From Paenibacillus pini JCM 16418 (GTDB lineage: Bacteria; Bacillota; Bacilli; Paenibacillales; Paenibacillaceae), in assembly GCF_000576305.1 (NCBI RefSeq), contig NZ_BAVZ01000026.1, positions 1 through 34,156 on the forward strand: a stretch of DNA of 34,156 nucleotides. The letters are read 5' to 3'. The translations under genes and the position numbers were made by a program. Position 1 is the stretch's first letter. Each line of letters starts with the position of its first letter. Of this stretch, positions 31,990-34,156 are shown in pieces. Below the pieces are notes generated by a model. It had not been told where the DNA came from. It worked only from the letters and a program-made list of their open reading frames with translations, and searched no databases.

Positions 31990-32712
31990 ATGGAAATTAA
32001 GGATTCTGGCAAAACAACCATTAAAGTCCTCTTGGCTGACGATCATCAATTGTTTCGCGAGGGTCTGAAGCGCATTTTAAACATGGAGGATGACATTGAA
32101 GTCATCGGTGAATGCGGAGATGGTATTCAGGTATTAGAATTTTGTAATGAAATCAAACCTGATATCGTGCTGATGGACATTAATATGCCCATCGAGAACG
32201 GTGTAGAAGCTACCGAGAAGCTTCGTGAGCTATTTCCGGAAGTAAAAGTTATTATCTTATCCATTCATGATGATGAGAGTTATGTGTTTGAAACGCTTCG
32301 TAAAGGTGCGAATGGATATTTGCTGAAGGATATGGAGGCTGAGTCGCTTATTAATGCGATTCGTTCCGTACATGAAGGATATGCTTTTATACATCCGAAG
32401 GTAACAGGTAAATTGATTCAGCAGCTACGACGCATGACATTCTTGAATGAAACGGGTGCGATGACGGAGAGTGGCGTACGTGAAGCAGGCGTGAAGTTTG
32501 TGGCTGGTGAGAATAATCCATTAACACGCCGTGAAGCTGAGGTTCTTAGACTCATGGCTGAAGGTAAGAGTAACAAGATGATTGGCGAATTTCTCTTTAT
32601 TAGTGAGAAGACGGTCAAGAACCATGTGAGTAGTATTTTGCAGAAGATGGAAGTGGATGATCGTACACAAGCCGTTATTAATTCAATTAAGTACGGCTGG
32701 GTAACGTTGTAG
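31990..32712 (+). CDS. degU: DegU, NarL/LuxR-family response regulator
   Basis: DegU is the DNA-binding partner of DegS. The 240-residue product has an N-terminal receiver domain (about 10-130) with the acidic pocket LLADDHQ, the phospho-acceptor D63 in VLMDINMP, and KDM as the conserved Lys region. A LuxR-type helix-turn-helix follows at about 175-235: LTRREAEVLRLMAEGKSNKM, then FISEKTVKNHVSSILQKM. Length and the ending IKYGWV match B. subtilis DegU (229). The ATG is ten bases after AAAGGAG. The pair forms an operon. No strong terminator follows, only an AT-rich hairpin (GTCATTT/AAATGAC, 32727-32743) without a T tract. Confidence 0.95.
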   Translation: MEIKDSGKTTIKVLLADDHQLFREGLKRILNMEDDIEVIGECGDGIQVLEFCNEIKPDIVLMDINMPIENGVEATEKLRELFPEVKVIILSIHDDESYVFETLRKGANGYLLKDMEAESLINAIRSVHEGYAFIHPKVTGKLIQQLRRMTFLNETGAMTESGVREAGVKFVAGENNPLTRREAEVLRLMAEGKSNKMIGEFLFISEKTVKNHVSSILQKMEVDDRTQAVINSIKYGWVTL

Positions 32713-32899
32713 TCATTACATAAGCTGTCATTTAAAAAATGACTCGTATGTTTGAATGGAATGTGGTTTATAAAAGTATGTGAAATTCACCACTGGAAGA
32801 GTAGCCGTGTCACATGATTAGGGTGTGGGCTAGTAGGCAGAGTAATTCACCGTCCTCCTGTTATCGGCATATAGTGTCGTTATAAGGAGGTGGTTCTGC

Positions 32900-33310
32900 T
32901 TGGTGACCACGTTGCTATGGATTACGGCAATTTATATGCTCGCAGCATTATTGGTACATGTGTTTTATCGTTGGCATAAGAGAAGAGAAGAACGAAGCAA
33001 ACCCGATCTGGATTATGTATTAGTTACTTCTAATCATGAACGTCAGATTGAATGGTATTTGCGGGCTTTTGACATTTTTGCACTGCTTTCGGGTAAACGC
33101 TTACGGATTACGGTTTTCGATGATCAGTCGGTGGATCAAACGCTTGATATTGTTGAACGGATGGATCATTCAGCAAGCATGGAGTTGTCAGTCTACACTC
33201 AGCCAATGACTCGCGGGACAGAAGATGCTACAACTCTTTTGTACAGTCACATGGGAACAGTTATTGATCTACGAATTCCGCATGAAGCGGGACGTATACC
33301 TTATGTGTAG
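32900..33310 (+). CDS. Hypothetical membrane-anchored protein
   Basis: I do not recognise a named family. The 136-residue product has one N-terminal membrane helix (about residues 3-24, TLLWITAIYMLAALLVHVFY), a basic stretch (RWHKRREERSKPD) that places the rest in the cytosol, then a domain of about 95 residues. That domain has an alternating strand/helix pattern (LDYVLVTSNHERQIEWYL, then LRITVFDDQSVDQTLDIV) resembling the first half of a family 2 glycosyltransferase fold, including a DDQS near the donor-Asp position, but it is too short to be a full enzyme. TTG 32900 follows AAGGAGG (32884-32890) by nine bases; GTG 32903 is also possible. It ends before a strong terminator. Confidence 0.8.
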   Translation: MVTTLLWITAIYMLAALLVHVFYRWHKRREERSKPDLDYVLVTSNHERQIEWYLRAFDIFALLSGKRLRITVFDDQSVDQTLDIVERMDHSASMELSVYTQPMTRGTEDATTLLYSHMGTVIDLRIPHEAGRIPYV

Positions 33311-33364
33311 AAGCGGGATAGGTGCCATTCGGTGCCATCATGCAATAAATCGATTTACAGTGTG

Positions 33365-33406
33365 AAGCACACTCTTGAACGGGAAACCGAAGGAGTGTGC
33401 TTTTTT
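33365..33406 (+). terminator. Terminator before the probable comFA gene
   Basis: AAGCACACTC (33365-33374) pairs with GAGTGTGCTT (33393-33402), with an inner CGG-GAAA-CCG hairpin, then a T tract to 33406. Confidence 0.9.
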
Positions 33407-33453
33407 GCGTTTATGTTTATGGATATTGAAGCTACAGGAGGAGGTAGACATGA

Positions 33454-34156
33454 ATGCGGGTGGCTCTATACGTTATATGCCAGTCAAATAGGTGCTCTCT
33501 TCGAATGTCTTTAGATATGCGGATAGATTTGTTGTGGTGGAGTGGGGTAGATTCCGACAGAACTACGATGTTTTCATTGCATGATTCGATACCACTTAGC
33601 TGGGCAATGAGAATACAAGCAGATTTTGAGGGTCAGAAACGTATGGAGGATTGGGACTTCAAACGATGGCAGGTATATATGGAGCAGTTTGAAAGGGAAC
33701 GAAACGAAAAATATGAAAAGGAGATGATTGAAAGAATAGGCGGTATACAAGGGAATTACGAACGGCAAGGCTTGGACGAATTCCATTTGCATCAACAAAT
33801 CAGACGGAAAAAGGGCTGGAGATGGACGGTATCGGAGCCAATGGGTCATTCACAGTTTGTCAGTCTAGAACATTTACCTGAAGTAGGACAAGTTCAGGGT
33901 GATTTACGAGAATCAAATGTGGCTGAACAGGTAAGTGCTCTGGCCGATAAGCTCTGTGCACATCTCTCTGGCCGATCGCTGCTTGCATCCGAAGTGGATG
34001 CGCTGCTGGAGGAGGTGGCGCCGGAGCTTGCTGGCGCGTGGTATACAGCCGCGCAGCTAGCTTATCTGCGCGGGCAGCTTTTGCTTGGCGCAGGCTTAGC
34101 TGCGCCTCATGCAAGCCGCGCGCGCTTCGCTCGCCGCGGCAAGGGCAAGAGCAGGG
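33454..34156 (+). CDS. comFA: Probable ComFA-type competence helicase, N-terminal part (runs off right edge)
   Basis: An open frame starts at ATG 33454, eight bases after the strong site AGGAGGAGGT, and stays open for 234 codons to the window end. The product begins MRVALYVICQ, contains a charged coiled region (WQVYMEQFERERNEKYEKEM), then a domain ending in Arg/Ala/Gly-rich sequence. The zinc finger and helicase motifs that define ComFA would lie beyond the edge, so the name rests on position (comF follows degSU in B. subtilis with one gene between) and on the long N-terminal extension typical, as I recall, of Paenibacillus ComFA. The last ~200 bases become very GC-rich. An ATG at 33450 is out of frame and stops after 13 codons; ATG 33505 is a weaker in-frame alternative. 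Confidence 0.6.
   Translation, partial: MRVALYVICQSNRCSLRMSLDMRIDLLWWSGVDSDRTTMFSLHDSIPLSWAMRIQADFEGQKRMEDWDFKRWQVYMEQFERERNEKYEKEMIERIGGIQGNYERQGLDEFHLHQQIRRKKGWRWTVSEPMGHSQFVSLEHLPEVGQVQGDLRESNVAEQVSALADKLCAHLSGRSLLASEVDALLEEVAPELAGAWYTAAQLAYLRGQLLLGAGLAAPHASRARFARRGKGKSR

Overview
The window looks like chromosome of a Gram-positive, endospore-forming, flagellated, S-layer-bearing member of the Bacillales, most probably a Paenibacillus. The evidence is the combination of sporulation genes (spoIID, spoIIQ, spoIIID, an alpha/beta SASP), mbl next to flagellar rod genes, degS-degU, strong AGGAGG ribosome sites and several SLH-domain proteins. All recognised genes lie on the + strand. No rRNA, tRNA, CRISPR array, insertion sequence or prophage was seen.

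Layout. (1) 1-5687, sporulation, cell shape and motility: spoIID (cut by the left edge), spoIIQ, spoIIID, mbl, flhO, flhP and a small EpuA-like membrane protein. Promoter-like sequences match the expected sigma factors: sigma-F before spoIIQ, sigma-E before spoIIID and sigma-D before flhO. (2) 5688-13355, lipid and wall-polymer synthesis: fabZ, pgcA, a DUF5693-type membrane protein overlapping csaB, a TagA/WecG glycosyltransferase and a TagO/WecA/MraY-type initiating transferase. (3) 13365-21185, S-layer block: a large secreted protein with three C-terminal SLH domains, a small helical protein, then the probable major S-layer protein with three N-terminal SLH domains. The S-layer gene has a long leader, two promoter-like sites and two in-frame start sites. 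(4) 21186-30733: a small secreted protein, an unusual SASP, metK, a third SLH protein with repeated Ig-like and SwmB-like domains, and a phosphodiester glycosidase gene broken by a frameshift at a run of five G. (5) 30813-34156: degS-degU, a small membrane-anchored protein, and the start of a probable comFA that runs off the right edge.

The coherent system is S-layer anchoring. CsaB puts pyruvyl ketals on the secondary cell-wall polymer, TagO-like and TagA-like enzymes probably start that polymer, PgcA supplies sugar phosphate, and SLH domains on three local proteins bind the pyruvylated polymer. The DUF5693 membrane protein, overlapping csaB, is the least understood member and a candidate for an export or polymer-modifying role. 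This grouping is an inference from gene content and order. The clearest sequence oddities are the SASP with an extra gamma-SASP-like protease site, the frameshifted glycosidase gene, the tandem starts of the S-layer gene, a sigma-D-like promoter before an SLH gene, and an unexplained foldable stretch upstream of fabZ.
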